Part shown: positions 1 to 9,147 of the stretch, piece after piece
How the letters are laid out: every line of letters starts with the position of its first letter
Numbering within the stretch: position 1 is the first letter of the stretch
Assembly (NCBI GenBank): GCA_022771695.1
Contig: JALEKJ010000036.1
Coordinates: forward strand, 1 to 64,000
DNA length: 64,000 nt
Direction: 5' to 3'
DNA from: Roseburia sp.
Lineage (GTDB): Bacteria > Bacillota > Clostridia > Lachnospirales > Lachnospiraceae
Notes under the pieces: generated by a model
Databases searched by the model: none
What the model was told of the DNA's origin: nothing
What the model saw: only the letters and a program-made list of their open reading frames with translations
Made by a program: the position numbers and the translations under genes

Positions 1-1176
1 TCTCGCGCTCATAGAACTCCGGCAGTACTTCCTCCGCCTTGCCCACAAAAAATTCTGCATTCGTGATGCCGTTTAGCTTTGCGTTGTTCTTCGCGTCCTC
101 GGTTGCCTGCGGTACGATTTCCACGCCATACACCTTTCCGGTCAAGCCAACATAGTCTAACGCGAGACTGTAAAGCTTCTCGGTCTGTCCCGGATTGACT
201 TGATAGAAGGACTGAGGGGAAATATGGTAAGCAATCGCGGTGTCGGTCAGGACAAATTCATTTGCACTGTCCGCTTCCGGTTGCTGTTCTGTTGCAGATT
301 GCCCGTCACTGTTTGCTTCTGACTGTGCCGCACCCTCTACCCCACACTTTCTCAAGTGAATATAGTCCGCAATATAAGCCTGTCCCCAGATAGTCTCCGT
401 CACATCTCCCAGAATCACATTCGTGTTCTTCGTGTTCTTGTTCACGGAAATACTCGTCATTCCATCAAGTTTACATAATCTTCCAATCAAATCTTCCTGC
501 GCCGGAAGCTTCTTCCCGTTAATAACCAGACAGACCATAATCTCTTTCGTGGTAAATCCATAGCGAATCAACACATGTCGCACTAACCCCTTCCCGGTCG
601 CCTCATTATAAGCTTGCACATGATTTTCCCGCATATAGGAAAGTACACATGCGAGCACTTGCTTATTCTCCGGCACACCGAGCATACAGTCCTCTACCGG
701 AATAATACTGTGCGTACGGGACGCATAAAAGCCTGCAATAAGGTTGCCGTCCTTATCCGTTCCAATCGGGAACTGCGCCTTATTGCGGTAGCGGTAAGGC
801 TTTTCCATACCCACAATCGGCAGCATGACTTCATCTACAAAATCTTCCACAAAGCCACCGATACGAATCAGATTTCCGCGCACCTTATTCTGCTTATACT
901 CAAGCTGCTTAGCATAATCCATCGCCTGTATCTGACAGCCGCCGCAGCGTGCATGAAGTGCACACTTTGGCTCCACACGACAACTGGACGGCTCTAGTAT
1001 CTCCTCCACTCTGGCGTAACCATAGTTCTTTTTCAGCTTGATGATGCGCGCCGGATCACATCGCCAATCAGAGCTTCCTTAACGAAAAAGGCCATTCCGT
1101 CATATTTTCCGATGCCCTCTCCGTCTACGCCCATGTCCTCTATTTTCAATTCGATTATGTCATTCTTTCTGAGCAT
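1..1176 (-). pseudogene. rlmD: rlmD/rumA-type 23S rRNA (uracil-5)-methyltransferase, frameshifted and internally deleted, cut by window edge
   Basis: The reverse strand encodes an N-terminal TRAM-like segment, a four-Cys iron-sulfur motif (CRVEPKC...CGGC, near residues 70-85) and the start of the Rossmann methyltransferase domain (VYGVEIVPQA). The family methylates a uridine of 23S rRNA with S-adenosylmethionine. The ATG at 1176 follows AGGAG. Two lesions are visible. At about 1046-1053 one G seems missing (GATCCGGCGCGC where GATCCGGGCGCGC would keep frame), so the original frame stops at 1033. Near 135-140, GLTGK is followed directly by VYGVEI: the roughly 23 codons that normally carry SAM motif I (DLYCGxG) are absent, in frame. 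The rest from about 1045 to 1 stays open. A low-complexity insert (about residues 270-290) lies before the methyltransferase domain. Family assignment is firm; inactivity is inference, and an assembly error could mimic the frameshift. Confidence 0.85.
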
Positions 1177-1424
1177 AATTTCTCCTCTTGGCTTCTATCT
1201 ACCGGACCGATAATATCAAGTAGATTCATCTGTATTCCTTTCTTCCCTTAAGAATGTAATTATTATATCGCAAAAATCTTTCCTGTTCAATTCCTGCAAA
1301 ATAGGTACTGTGAGCAGCGACTTTATTAATAGGTAAATACTCATTTGGACATACTTTGTTCACGTTTTATTCATAATTAATAGAATTTCAGTAAATCTTA
1401 AGACTTTTTTATACATCTTCCCGA

Positions 1425-1453
1425 TTGATTTTTTCCTTGAAAAACGATATATT
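1425..1453 (+). promoter_or_regulatory. probable sigma-A promoter of the LtaS-like gene
   Basis: TTGATT, 17 bases, then TATATT, ending 115 bases before the ATG at 1569. The 392-base gap from 1177 to 1568 is otherwise AT-rich and non-coding. Its only other visible feature is a short hairpin at 1517-1531 (GGCAGC-CGG-GCTGCC) in the presumed 5' leader. The promoter call rests on hexamers and spacing alone. Confidence 0.45.
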
Positions 1454-1568
1454 CTCTTAGTATCGAAATTTATGTTTTTACATGAACTTTACGTTTATTT
1501 TACACATAAGAAATCGGGCAGCCGGGCTGCCGCATATATATGCAAGCACTTAATTGGGAGGATTCATT

Positions 1569-3875
1569 ATGAAAGAGAAATTTGTTCTTTTAAAGCACAG
1601 GCTATCACCACTGCTTTCCAAATTGCAGTTTATAAAAGATCGCGTAAAAGCACTGATTCCGGAAAAGAAACCACACAGTGAAAAGTTCTACAAACGGATT
1701 GCTTTCTTAAACAAATACTCGCTGATTTTCCATTTTATTCTGGCGTGCTTTTTAATTTTTGTAATTGAGGTAATATCCAGACGTAACCTTGTCAGTGCTA
1801 TTACATTTCTAAATAATCATACACTCGCATTCTTATATAATGCGTTGATTATTTTCGCGTCACTTACATTGGTTTATCTAACAAAATATCGTGCACAGTT
1901 GCGTTTATTAATCAGTGGTCTGTGGATATTTTTAGGAACCGTAAACGGCTTGATTCTTTCAAATCGTGTTACACCTTTCAGCTACACAGATTTAAAATGT
2001 ATCTCTGACTTATTCCAGATGCAGAATACGACTTATTTTACCGCAACAGAGGCAACCATCGTTGTTTCCGTTGTCGTCGCTTTCTTCGTATTCTTAGGAC
2101 TTTTCTTTGCAAAGGGTCCAAAGTATCAGGGAAAGCGTCACGCTGTATTAGTTCCGGTTTCTATTCTTGTGTTTGTTTTTGTTGGTATCCCGGTTACTAC
2201 ACAAGCTGCTCAGAGTTCTAATATCCTTGCATCTTATTTTTCCAATATTGCGCAAGGATATTCCGATTACGGATTTGTTTATGGTTTCTCTACCAGTGTT
2301 GTCGGTCGTGGTATGAATAAGCCGGCAGATTACTCTGAGGAGACGATTGATGCAATCGGAACGCTTGTAAATTCTGCAAGTGCCAAGACGAACGTAGATG
2401 TTGAAAACCAGCCAAATATTATTTGCGTATTATTGGAGTCTTTCGCTGACCCGTACGAAGTAAACTTTTTAAATATGTCCGAGGATCCAATCCCGAATTT
2501 CCATTATCTCGAGGATAACTTCTCGACCGGTTATTTAACCGTTCCGGTTGTTGGTGCAGGAACCGCAAACACAGAATTCGAGGTTTTAACCGGTATGAGC
2601 ATGCAGTATTTCGGTACCGGTGAATATCCATACAAGACCATTTTAAAACAGACGGATTGCGAGAGTATTGCTTCCGACCTTTCCCGGATTGGCTATGGTA
2701 CACATGTTGTACATAACAACACAGCGACCTTCTACAGCCGTAACAATGCTTTCTCCATGATGGGCTTTGACTCCTTCACCAGCAAAGAGCTGATGAACAT
2801 TACCGACTACACACCAATCGGAAGCTGGCCGACAGACGATGTTTTAGTCGGTGAAACAGTAAAAGCAATGGATGCCACCGAGGGACAGTCCGATTTCGTC
2901 TATACCATTACCGTTGAGGGACACGGTGACTATCCAACCGAAAAGGTATTAGAGAATCCGGCAATCCTTGTTACCGGTGCCGCTGATGAAGCTTCCAATA
3001 ATCAGTGGGAATATTACGTGAACATGATTCACGAGGTAGACGATTTTATTGGCGATTTGATTACTGCGGTAGATGAACGCGGGGAAGACACGATTATCGT
3101 ATTCTTCGGTGACCACCTTCCAACCATGGGACTTACTGATGAAGATATGAAATCAGGAAGTATTTTTAAGACCAAATATATTACTTGGAACAATATGGGG
3201 CTTGCAAAGGAAGATGCCGACATTACTGCTTATCAGTTGTTAGCGCAAGTTACCGGTCAGGTTGGTATTCACGAGGGAACCATTCTTCGCTATCATCAGA
3301 CACAGGCAGACTCCGAAACATACTTGTCAGGACTTGAAAATCTACAATATGACCTGTTATACGGCAAACGTTACGCATATAACGGCGAGGATCTTTATCC
3401 TGCAACGGAGCTTGTGATGGACGTTGAGGATGTAGCAATTTCCTCCGTTCGCAAGAACAATTACAGCGATACCTTAACCGTTTATGGTTCTAATTTCACA
3501 AAGAACACCAAAATTTTTGTGAATGGTTCCAAGGTTTCGACCAAGTATCTGACACCTACCATGATTTCTACCGATATTGCTAATGTAAAGGATGGCGATA
3601 TTATTACGGTAAATATCTTAGGTTCTAAGAGCATCCTGCTTCGTGCAGGCGTTGGAGAAGTTATTTATGTCGATCCGGATGTGGTACATGAAACGGAAAC
3701 CACTGAGACCGAAACCACCGAGACCGAAACCACCGAGGCCGGAAATACTGAGACCGAAACCACTGAGACCGAAAATACTGAGAGTTCCGAAATCGAAACA
3801 CAATCTTCTGAAGCTGAAAGTTCTGAAACCGAAAGCTCAGAGACAACACCCCCAATCATTACAAGGTTAAAATAG
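1569..3875 (+). CDS. LtaS-like membrane phosphoglycerol transferase / sulfatase-fold protein with Thr/Glu repeat tail
   Basis: About 768 residues. The ATG at 1569 is chosen because GGGAGGA sits 8 bases upstream; a TTG at 1554 would precede that site. Five hydrophobic segments fill about residues 45-215. The extracellular sulfatase-fold domain (about 280-590) shows the expected metal and catalytic positions: Glu in LLESFADP, nucleophile Thr in GTANTEFEVLTG, and Asp/His in FFGDHLPTMG. The family moves glycerol-phosphate units from phosphatidylglycerol onto lipoteichoic acid or related glycopolymers. A beta-rich segment at about 625-700 resembles an IPT/TIG domain. The last 65 residues are TETTETETTE-like repeats, probably a wall-spanning stalk. 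It is a monocistron ending in a bidirectional terminator. True LTA synthase activity versus transfer to another acceptor cannot be told from sequence. Confidence 0.85.
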   Translation: MKEKFVLLKHRLSPLLSKLQFIKDRVKALIPEKKPHSEKFYKRIAFLNKYSLIFHFILACFLIFVIEVISRRNLVSAITFLNNHTLAFLYNALIIFASLTLVYLTKYRAQLRLLISGLWIFLGTVNGLILSNRVTPFSYTDLKCISDLFQMQNTTYFTATEATIVVSVVVAFFVFLGLFFAKGPKYQGKRHAVLVPVSILVFVFVGIPVTTQAAQSSNILASYFSNIAQGYSDYGFVYGFSTSVVGRGMNKPADYSEETIDAIGTLVNSASAKTNVDVENQPNIICVLLESFADPYEVNFLNMSEDPIPNFHYLEDNFSTGYLTVPVVGAGTANTEFEVLTGMSMQYFGTGEYPYKTILKQTDCESIASDLSRIGYGTHVVHNNTATFYSRNNAFSMMGFDSFTSKELMNITDYTPIGSWPTDDVLVGETVKAMDATEGQSDFVYTITVEGHGDYPTEKVLENPAILVTGAADEASNNQWEYYVNMIHEVDDFIGDLITAVDERGEDTIIVFFGDHLPTMGLTDEDMKSGSIFKTKYITWNNMGLAKEDADITAYQLLAQVTGQVGIHEGTILRYHQTQADSETYLSGLENLQYDLLYGKRYAYNGEDLYPATELVMDVEDVAISSVRKNNYSDTLTVYGSNFTKNTKIFVNGSKVSTKYLTPTMISTDIANVKDGDIITVNILGSKSILLRAGVGEVIYVDPDVVHETETTETETTETETTEAGNTETETTETENTESSEIETQSSEAESSETESSETTPPIITRLK
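3694..3842 (+). repeat. tandem Thr/Glu-coding repeat at the 3' end of the LtaS-like gene
   Basis: Imperfect tandem units built from GAGACCGAAACCACC encode ETETT, then drift into SSEIE/SSETE units. The reverse complement also stays open over this stretch, a side effect of the repeat. Copy number may vary between strains by slippage (inference). Confidence 0.8.
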
Positions 3876-3890
3876 TTATATGAATCAAAT

Positions 3891-3940
3891 AAAGAACAAG
3901 CTGTGAACTTCTCAATAAAAGCTCACAGCTTGTTCTTTAT
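3891..3940. terminator. bidirectional intrinsic terminator between the convergent LtaS-like and CDF genes
   Basis: A near-perfect stem (AAAGAACAAGCTGTGA with TCACAGCTTGTTCTTT), A-rich on one side and followed by TATTTTTATC. It serves the gene ending at 3875 (+) and the one ending at 3950 (-). Confidence 0.85.
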
Positions 3941-3949
3941 TTTTATCTC

Positions 3950-5116
3950 TTATTTTACATATGATTTATCAATCTTCATTACCACATAATAGTTGCTTCC
4001 CAGACGTTCTTTTACCATTGTCTGAATCGTAGACATCAACGTATCATCTGTCATATGAAATTTGAACGGCACAATCACATCAAAAATCAGATTCGTATGG
4101 GTCGGTCCTGATACCACCCTGAAATCGTGCATAGAAAGGATTTCATCTATCTCCTTGACAATCGACACAACCGTCTCCTTCAATTCACGAATATGTTCAT
4201 CTGTCGTGATAATCGGATCCATATGTATTGTGGCCTCACAGCCCAGCCTCATCCGTAGCTCATTCTCTATATTATCAATAAGATCGTGTATTTCTGAAAT
4301 ATCGCCTTCTGCCGAAACCTCTGCATGCAAAGAAATCATCTGGCGTCCCGGACCATAGTCATGGACAATCAAATCATGAATACCGCAGATTCCCTCATGC
4401 GCCATGACAATTTGCTGTATTTCCTCCACAAACTCATCCTCCGGCGGCTGCCCTAACAGCGGGTCTAATGTCTCCTTTGCTGCGTTGAAGCCCGCATAAA
4501 GTATGAACAGACCTACCAGCGCACCGCACCAGCCATCAATATGAAGCCCGGTATAGTGTCCTACTAAAGTTGCAATCAGGACAACCGCAGTCGCACAGGT
4601 ATCACTCAAACTGTCCATAGCAGTCGCCTTCATTGCTGCCGAGTCAATCTTCTGCCCGATATTCCGATTGTAATATGCCATATACAGCTTAACCATAATC
4701 GATACCAACAGAATTACCAATACCAACGCCGAAAACTCTGTATCCTCCGGATGAAGAATCTTATTGATGGAGTCTCTAATTAACTCGTATGCCATCAAAA
4801 GGATTGCCGCGGAGACTACCAGAGCGGAGACATACTCCATTCGTCCATGTCCAAAGGGATGCTCCGGGTCCGGCTTTGCCCCCGCAAGCTTAAATCCAAC
4901 CAATGTCACGAACGATGAACCTGCATCCGACAAATTATTAAATGCATCGGCGGTAATCGCAATAGAATTGCTGATTGTTCCCGCAAGAAACTTTCCCAGA
5001 AATAGCAGGATATTCAGAAGGATTCCCACCACTCCGCAGAGGACACCATACGACTGGCGAATTTTTACCTTGTCATCCTTCTCCTTAATAAAAATCTTCG
5101 CCAAAAGCGCCACCAT
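3950..5116 (-). CDS. cation diffusion facilitator (CDF) metal exporter, probable Mn-type
   Basis: 388 residues. The ATG at 5116 lies 7 bases after AAGGAGG; a GTG two codons earlier is possible. It has an N-terminal six-helix CDF membrane domain (about 20-215) and a longer than usual cytoplasmic C-terminal region (about 215-388). The metal-site motifs are DAFNNLSD in helix 2 and DSLSD in helix 5. Asp-xxx-Asp in both helices, rather than His-xxx-Asp in helix 5, is the pattern of the manganese group of CDFs (family knowledge), so Mn2+/H+ antiport is inferred. HPFGHGRMEY in the loop after helix 2 is typical. It lies 12 bases after lepB and is probably cotranscribed. A Mn riboswitch elsewhere in this window supports active Mn homeostasis. 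Confidence 0.85.
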   Translation of the reverse strand: MVALLAKIFIKEKDDKVKIRQSYGVLCGVVGILLNILLFLGKFLAGTISNSIAITADAFNNLSDAGSSFVTLVGFKLAGAKPDPEHPFGHGRMEYVSALVVSAAILLMAYELIRDSINKILHPEDTEFSALVLVILLVSIMVKLYMAYYNRNIGQKIDSAAMKATAMDSLSDTCATAVVLIATLVGHYTGLHIDGWCGALVGLFILYAGFNAAKETLDPLLGQPPEDEFVEEIQQIVMAHEGICGIHDLIVHDYGPGRQMISLHAEVSAEGDISEIHDLIDNIENELRMRLGCEATIHMDPIITTDEHIRELKETVVSIVKEIDEILSMHDFRVVSGPTHTNLIFDVIVPFKFHMTDDTLMSTIQTMVKERLGSNYYVVMKIDKSYVK

Positions 5117-5128
5117 AGCCACTCCTCC

Positions 5129-5686
5129 TTATTTCAGTTTTCCAATATTCTGAAACGGCCAGTACACAACAACTGCCTCTCCTAATATTTTATCTCTATA
5201 TACATATGTATTGGTCCAATACCTTGCATCCCAAGAATCGTTTCTGTTGTCTCCTAACACCAGATAAGCATCTTCCGGAACCTCAAAATGATAATCTCCG
5301 GTTGCCACCGTCCATATCTCTTTCAGGTATTTCTCCTCTAACGGTTGCTCAGCACTATTGATATAAATCTCACCGTCCCTAATATCAACCGTTTCTCCCG
5401 GAAGACCAATCACGCGCTTCACATACAGTTCCTCTTCATTATCCGGATATTTAAAAATAATGATGTCTCCACGCTCCGGTCCCTCTTTTATGTATGCCAG
5501 ACGGTTCCCGATTAAGCGGTCCCCCGGCATAATTGTATTCTCCATCGACCCTGTCGGTACATCTGCATTAATAATAATATAATTCTTAAGTCCCAGCGTC
5601 ACAATAAGTGCAAATAGAAACGGAAGAACCCAGCTTAAAATCTCCCTAACTATCTTTTCTGCTGTTCCACAATCTTGTTTTTCCAT
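5129..5686 (-). CDS. lepB: signal peptidase I
   Basis: 185 residues, the short Gram-positive type. One N-terminal membrane anchor (about 18-36) is followed by the S26 catalytic domain. The Ser is in TGSMENTIMPGD and the general-base Lys in YVKRVIGLPGE; DNRNDSWDAR is the conserved box E region. It cleaves signal peptides of secreted proteins at the outer membrane face. The ATG at 5686 follows GGAG. It is the first gene of a two-gene unit with the CDF exporter. A TACAAT -10-like box lies on the minus strand at 5723-5728. Confidence 0.93.
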   Translation of the reverse strand: MEKQDCGTAEKIVREILSWVLPFLFALIVTLGLKNYIIINADVPTGSMENTIMPGDRLIGNRLAYIKEGPERGDIIIFKYPDNEEELYVKRVIGLPGETVDIRDGEIYINSAEQPLEEKYLKEIWTVATGDYHFEVPEDAYLVLGDNRNDSWDARYWTNTYVYRDKILGEAVVVYWPFQNIGKLK

Positions 5687-5880
5687 CTATGAACTCCACT
5701 CTCTCATTTTTGTCTATGTTTTATTGTAGCACAGATATCAAAAAATGGAAGCTTATTCACGGAAGAAACCTAGGATTATTCCGCAGAAACCTCATAGGGA
5801 TGGCATCCCTTTTAAAAATATGTTATCATTATGCCTGCCGGAGGTAATCATACCTCACACAGCAGAAAGAAGGAGCTATC

Positions 5881-6885
5881 ATGGAACAATTTAAAGACCA
5901 ATTATTTCCATCTGAATTTATTTTAGATTACATACAGGACGAGTCACAGAAAAAGCGTTTCCTCTCCTATGTTGCATTTCGCTTTCTATCCTTTGTGGGT
6001 GAAGATGATGCCGCACTTCCTACCAGATTAAAGGAATCTCTATCCTGCCCTTTCACGCCACAGGCGTTTACCGTTATAGAAGACTATTTGATGGAAGATT
6101 ATTACTTCTCGCCATCTTTAAAGCAAGGGACATACGAACCGCTGTATCTGTATGCAGCGATTTCTCTGATAAGCGCCGGCCATCCCGAAGAACTTTCCTT
6201 TTTTGAGGAACTGCTTGCAGGATATTGTCCGGTTGCAGCAAGTCTCTGCTTGCAGGATACCGGTCTGCAGCTATCTTCCCTCTTGCAGACAGGTTCCGAT
6301 TTTTATGCTGCACTCTATCTGGCAACAATCAAACATGGAGCGCAGCTACCATCACTGCTTCCTAAGTTTACGGATGCATACGAAGAATCCTATCATTTTA
6401 CCTGCGAAGACTTTATCCTCTTTGATTTTATGGACGAATATTTCGAGCAAAAGCGCTGTATCTGCCATGCTTCCTTTATTGAATTGGTCGATACCTTAGT
6501 TGCCGCTACGCTAAACTACTACAACACAGATTTTGATACGCTCGTCGAAAAAGATGCCGCTCAAGCTCTTTCGGGCGCATCCTCCCGTTTTGCAGGAACT
6601 AAGCGAATTGGCAACATCATCATTACCTCTTCCATGGAGCACGATGCCGCATGTCGCATGCTTGCAAACACCTTCCGCTACGCCGCAATGTATGAGTTGC
6701 GAAATAACCTCTTTGATTTTCATTTAGAGGACGATAAGCTGATTACACTGACGAACTGGAAAGAAAATCTGCGTTGGCACTATGTGCAGTATGCCAATGT
6801 GTATTCGCTGGCATTGGATTCCTTCTATGCCGCAATGCTCTCACGGGAGCTTTTAAAGGCACAGTTTGAGGCCAATCTCTTATAG
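5881..6885 (+). CDS. conserved-looking hypothetical protein, 334 residues
   Basis: I do not recognise this protein. It is predicted to be soluble and largely alpha-helical, rich in Phe, Tyr, Leu and acidic residues, with no signal peptide, membrane segment or nucleotide-binding motif. Cys residues are scattered (SCPF, CRML, KRCICHA) without a metal-site pattern. AAGGAG lies 7 bases before the ATG. Two small hairpins precede it, at 5798-5810 (GGGAT-GGC-ATCCC) and 5841-5856 (GAGGTA-ATCA-TACCTC). It stands alone between divergent lepB and a convergent chemoreceptor and has its own terminator, so it is probably monocistronic. Function unknown. Confidence 0.75.
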   Translation: MEQFKDQLFPSEFILDYIQDESQKKRFLSYVAFRFLSFVGEDDAALPTRLKESLSCPFTPQAFTVIEDYLMEDYYFSPSLKQGTYEPLYLYAAISLISAGHPEELSFFEELLAGYCPVAASLCLQDTGLQLSSLLQTGSDFYAALYLATIKHGAQLPSLLPKFTDAYEESYHFTCEDFILFDFMDEYFEQKRCICHASFIELVDTLVAATLNYYNTDFDTLVEKDAAQALSGASSRFAGTKRIGNIIITSSMEHDAACRMLANTFRYAAMYELRNNLFDFHLEDDKLITLTNWKENLRWHYVQYANVYSLALDSFYAAMLSRELLKAQFEANLL

Positions 6886-6907
6886 AGACGCAAAAAATCC
6901 ATCCTAC

Positions 6908-6944
6908 AAAAAGGAGCGGTCATATAAAATGACCGCTCCTTTTA
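6908..6944. terminator. bidirectional intrinsic terminator
   Basis: AAAAGGAGCGGTCAT-ATAAA-ATGACCGCTCCTTTT, a 15-base-pair stem with A and T tracts on either side, between the convergent genes ending at 6885 (+) and 6962 (-). Confidence 0.9.
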
Positions 6945-6961
6945 TGTACACATCTCTATTC

Positions 6962-9034
6962 CTACTCTGTCTTAAATACTGCAATCTCCGTCTTAAGTCC
7001 GCTCATATTCTCGTCTAAGCTTTCCGCAGTACCATTCAAATTCTCCACATTGCGCTGCAAGTTCTCTGCAACATTCTTAACAACTTCTGCGCTCTGCGCT
7101 GTTTCCTCAATAATCTGGGAAATATTCCGTACAGCTTCTAATGCGTCCTCACGCTCTCTATCAGCCTGCTCGGTTCCTTCCAAAATCATCTTCAAACTCT
7201 CAAACAAATCTTCCATTGCCTGATTCATATTCTGGAATACACCGGTTACTTCCTGTACAGCTTCCGTCTGTAAAGCAACCATGGAGCCCGCCTGTTTTGC
7301 ACTCTCTACGCTTATAACCGTCTGTGCACTGATATGTTCTACATTGTTGCGAATCTCACCGGCCGCCTCTGCAGAGTTATCTGCCAGCTTACGAATTTCT
7401 TCTGCTACAACTGCAAATCCACGTCCTGCTTCTCCGGCTCTCGCCGCCTCGATGGATGCATTTAAGGATAACAGGTTTGTCTGCTCGGATATATCTGTAA
7501 TCATGCCGACAAACTCATTGATAATCTCAGACTCTTTCTTTAACTCCTGAATACTCTCCTCAACCTGTGCAGTTACCGCAGTTGTCTGACTCGCACGCTC
7601 ACCCAGAACCGTTACAAGCTCCATACCATGGCGAATCATCTCCTCTGCATTCGATACGAGCGTTTCTACCTCTCTGGCAATTCGATTGACCTGCTGTATC
7701 TCTTCAGACAGCGTACCCGTCTTGCTCACACACTCCTGTGCATGAATCGACTGCTTCTCCATACCGTCATTAATCTCATTAATTGCATGCGTAATATCCG
7801 TTGAGTACTCTTGAATCACGCCAGAAGCTTCCGTTACTTCTCCCGCAGATACCGCAAGCTTATCAGTCGCCATACTTACCTTCTGTACCAGTTGTTTGTT
7901 ATTGGCAATCATATCATTTGCCGCCGCTGCAAGACCCTGGAACTCATCGCGTCCGGCAACTGCAACCTGGGTTGCCAGATTACCCTGTGCCACAACCTCA
8001 AGGCTACCGGAAATGCGGCGCATATTCTTACGGATTCCGGATGCAATCCATACACCGATAAATATTACAATAATACTGGAAACAAGCACTCCAAGCATCG
8101 TCAACTGCTTAATTGACTCTGCCTGACTGGTCACAACCTGTATCGGTACAAGCGCACACACCGTTGCTCCGGTCTTCTCACTTGTATCGTGGAAAAACAG
8201 ATATGTCTTTCCCTCATAAACAACTTCCTTCGCATCGGATTCTTCCCCCGCCTGCAGGAAAAAGTCCTTATCGGCAAATACAACCTGATCTTTTATGAGC
8301 GTTCCGCTCTCTGCCCCCGCTTCGCGCAGCACAGCAATCTCTCTGCCTCCGGCGGTAACAAATCCCACGATACTGCCATCGCCTAAATCAAGTCCTTCCA
8401 AGAATGACTGAATCGCACCCGCCTTAACATCGATGACAATAACCGCCTTTCCGTTCTGTACTTCTCTCTGACAGGTCAGGATGTAATCCTTCTTCGGAAT
8501 CAAAAGATACTCGTCTAGCGCATCGTGATGGTCATCCCACTTAGCGAGCGCTCCATTCGGTGCCATTTCCTCCATATACTTATCATAGATTCCCTGCTGT
8601 GCCTTACTCTTCGTAGATATCATCGATGTCTTGCTTTCAGTAACAATATGAATATTACTGATAAAAGAGTTACCAACCTGAGATGCCAGAATATCTGTCT
8701 TTACCTGATCGATCAAGGTACGCCTTTTCGTCGCATCATTGTCATACACTCCAAGGAAATACTTTCCAAGATCGCTATCCACCACATATTTCAACGCTTC
8801 CGCTTCGATGAAAGAATTACTTACATCGATATACTCCGCTGCCATATTGATGGTCTGTTGTGTAGATTCTTTAAAGGATCCGCTCATTCCGCTGGCAGCC
8901 TTCTGGTAAGACATCGTTCCCAAAATAATCATAAATAGTATCGGCACTAAAAAACAAACCACAATTTTATTGCGGATACTAAACATCAATGTCTTTCCCT
9001 TCTGCTTCCGTGCGTTCTTCTTGTTTTTTCCCAT
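6962..9034 (-). CDS. methyl-accepting chemotaxis protein with extracytoplasmic Cache-type sensor
   Basis: 690 residues. Membrane helix 1 is at about 23-44, followed by a large extracellular sensor (about 45-308, dCache-like; the subtype is a guess), helix 2 (about 310-332), HAMP (about 333-388) and the coiled-coil signalling domain with the family hairpin [20 protein letters not shown] and [11 protein letters not shown]. The family relays ligand binding to CheA/CheW. No pentapeptide CheR tether is present at the C-terminus. The ATG at 9034 follows GGGGAAC. No chemotaxis or flagellar genes are nearby, so it is an isolated receptor. The ligand is unknown. Confidence 0.92.
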   Translation of the reverse strand: MGKNKKNARKQKGKTLMFSIRNKIVVCFLVPILFMIILGTMSYQKAASGMSGSFKESTQQTINMAAEYIDVSNSFIEAEALKYVVDSDLGKYFLGVYDNDATKRRTLIDQVKTDILASQVGNSFISNIHIVTESKTSMISTKSKAQQGIYDKYMEEMAPNGALAKWDDHHDALDEYLLIPKKDYILTCQREVQNGKAVIVIDVKAGAIQSFLEGLDLGDGSIVGFVTAGGREIAVLREAGAESGTLIKDQVVFADKDFFLQAGEESDAKEVVYEGKTYLFFHDTSEKTGATVCALVPIQVVTSQAESIKQLTMLGVLVSSIIVIFIGVWIASGIRKNMRRISGSLEVVAQGNLATQVAVAGRDEFQGLAAAANDMIANNKQLVQKVSMATDKLAVSAGEVTEASGVIQEYSTDITHAINEINDGMEKQSIHAQECVSKTGTLSEEIQQVNRIAREVETLVSNAEEMIRHGMELVTVLGERASQTTAVTAQVEESIQELKKESEIINEFVGMITDISEQTNLLSLNASIEAARAGEAGRGFAVVAEEIRKLADNSAEAAGEIRNNVEHISAQTVISVESAKQAGSMVALQTEAVQEVTGVFQNMNQAMEDLFESLKMILEGTEQADREREDALEAVRNISQIIEETAQSAEVVKNVAENLQRNVENLNGTAESLDENMSGLKTEIAVFKTE

Positions 9035-9147
9035 AGTTCCCCGCTTCCTTTTCTGTTCTAATCATACTACTTCTATTATAACGAAAAGTCTTCTCTTTTT
9101 CCACATTTTTCCTAAAAAAGCTCTGATTTTTAACACTTTTTTACAAT

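Noticed and set aside
3618..3870. Three additional overlapping open frames across the Thr/Glu repeat on both strands
   Set aside because: They arise from the repeat's composition; none has a ribosome binding site or domain.
5798..5856. Riboswitch before the unknown gene at 5881
   Set aside because: Only two isolated small hairpins; no conserved aptamer blocks or terminator/antiterminator pair.
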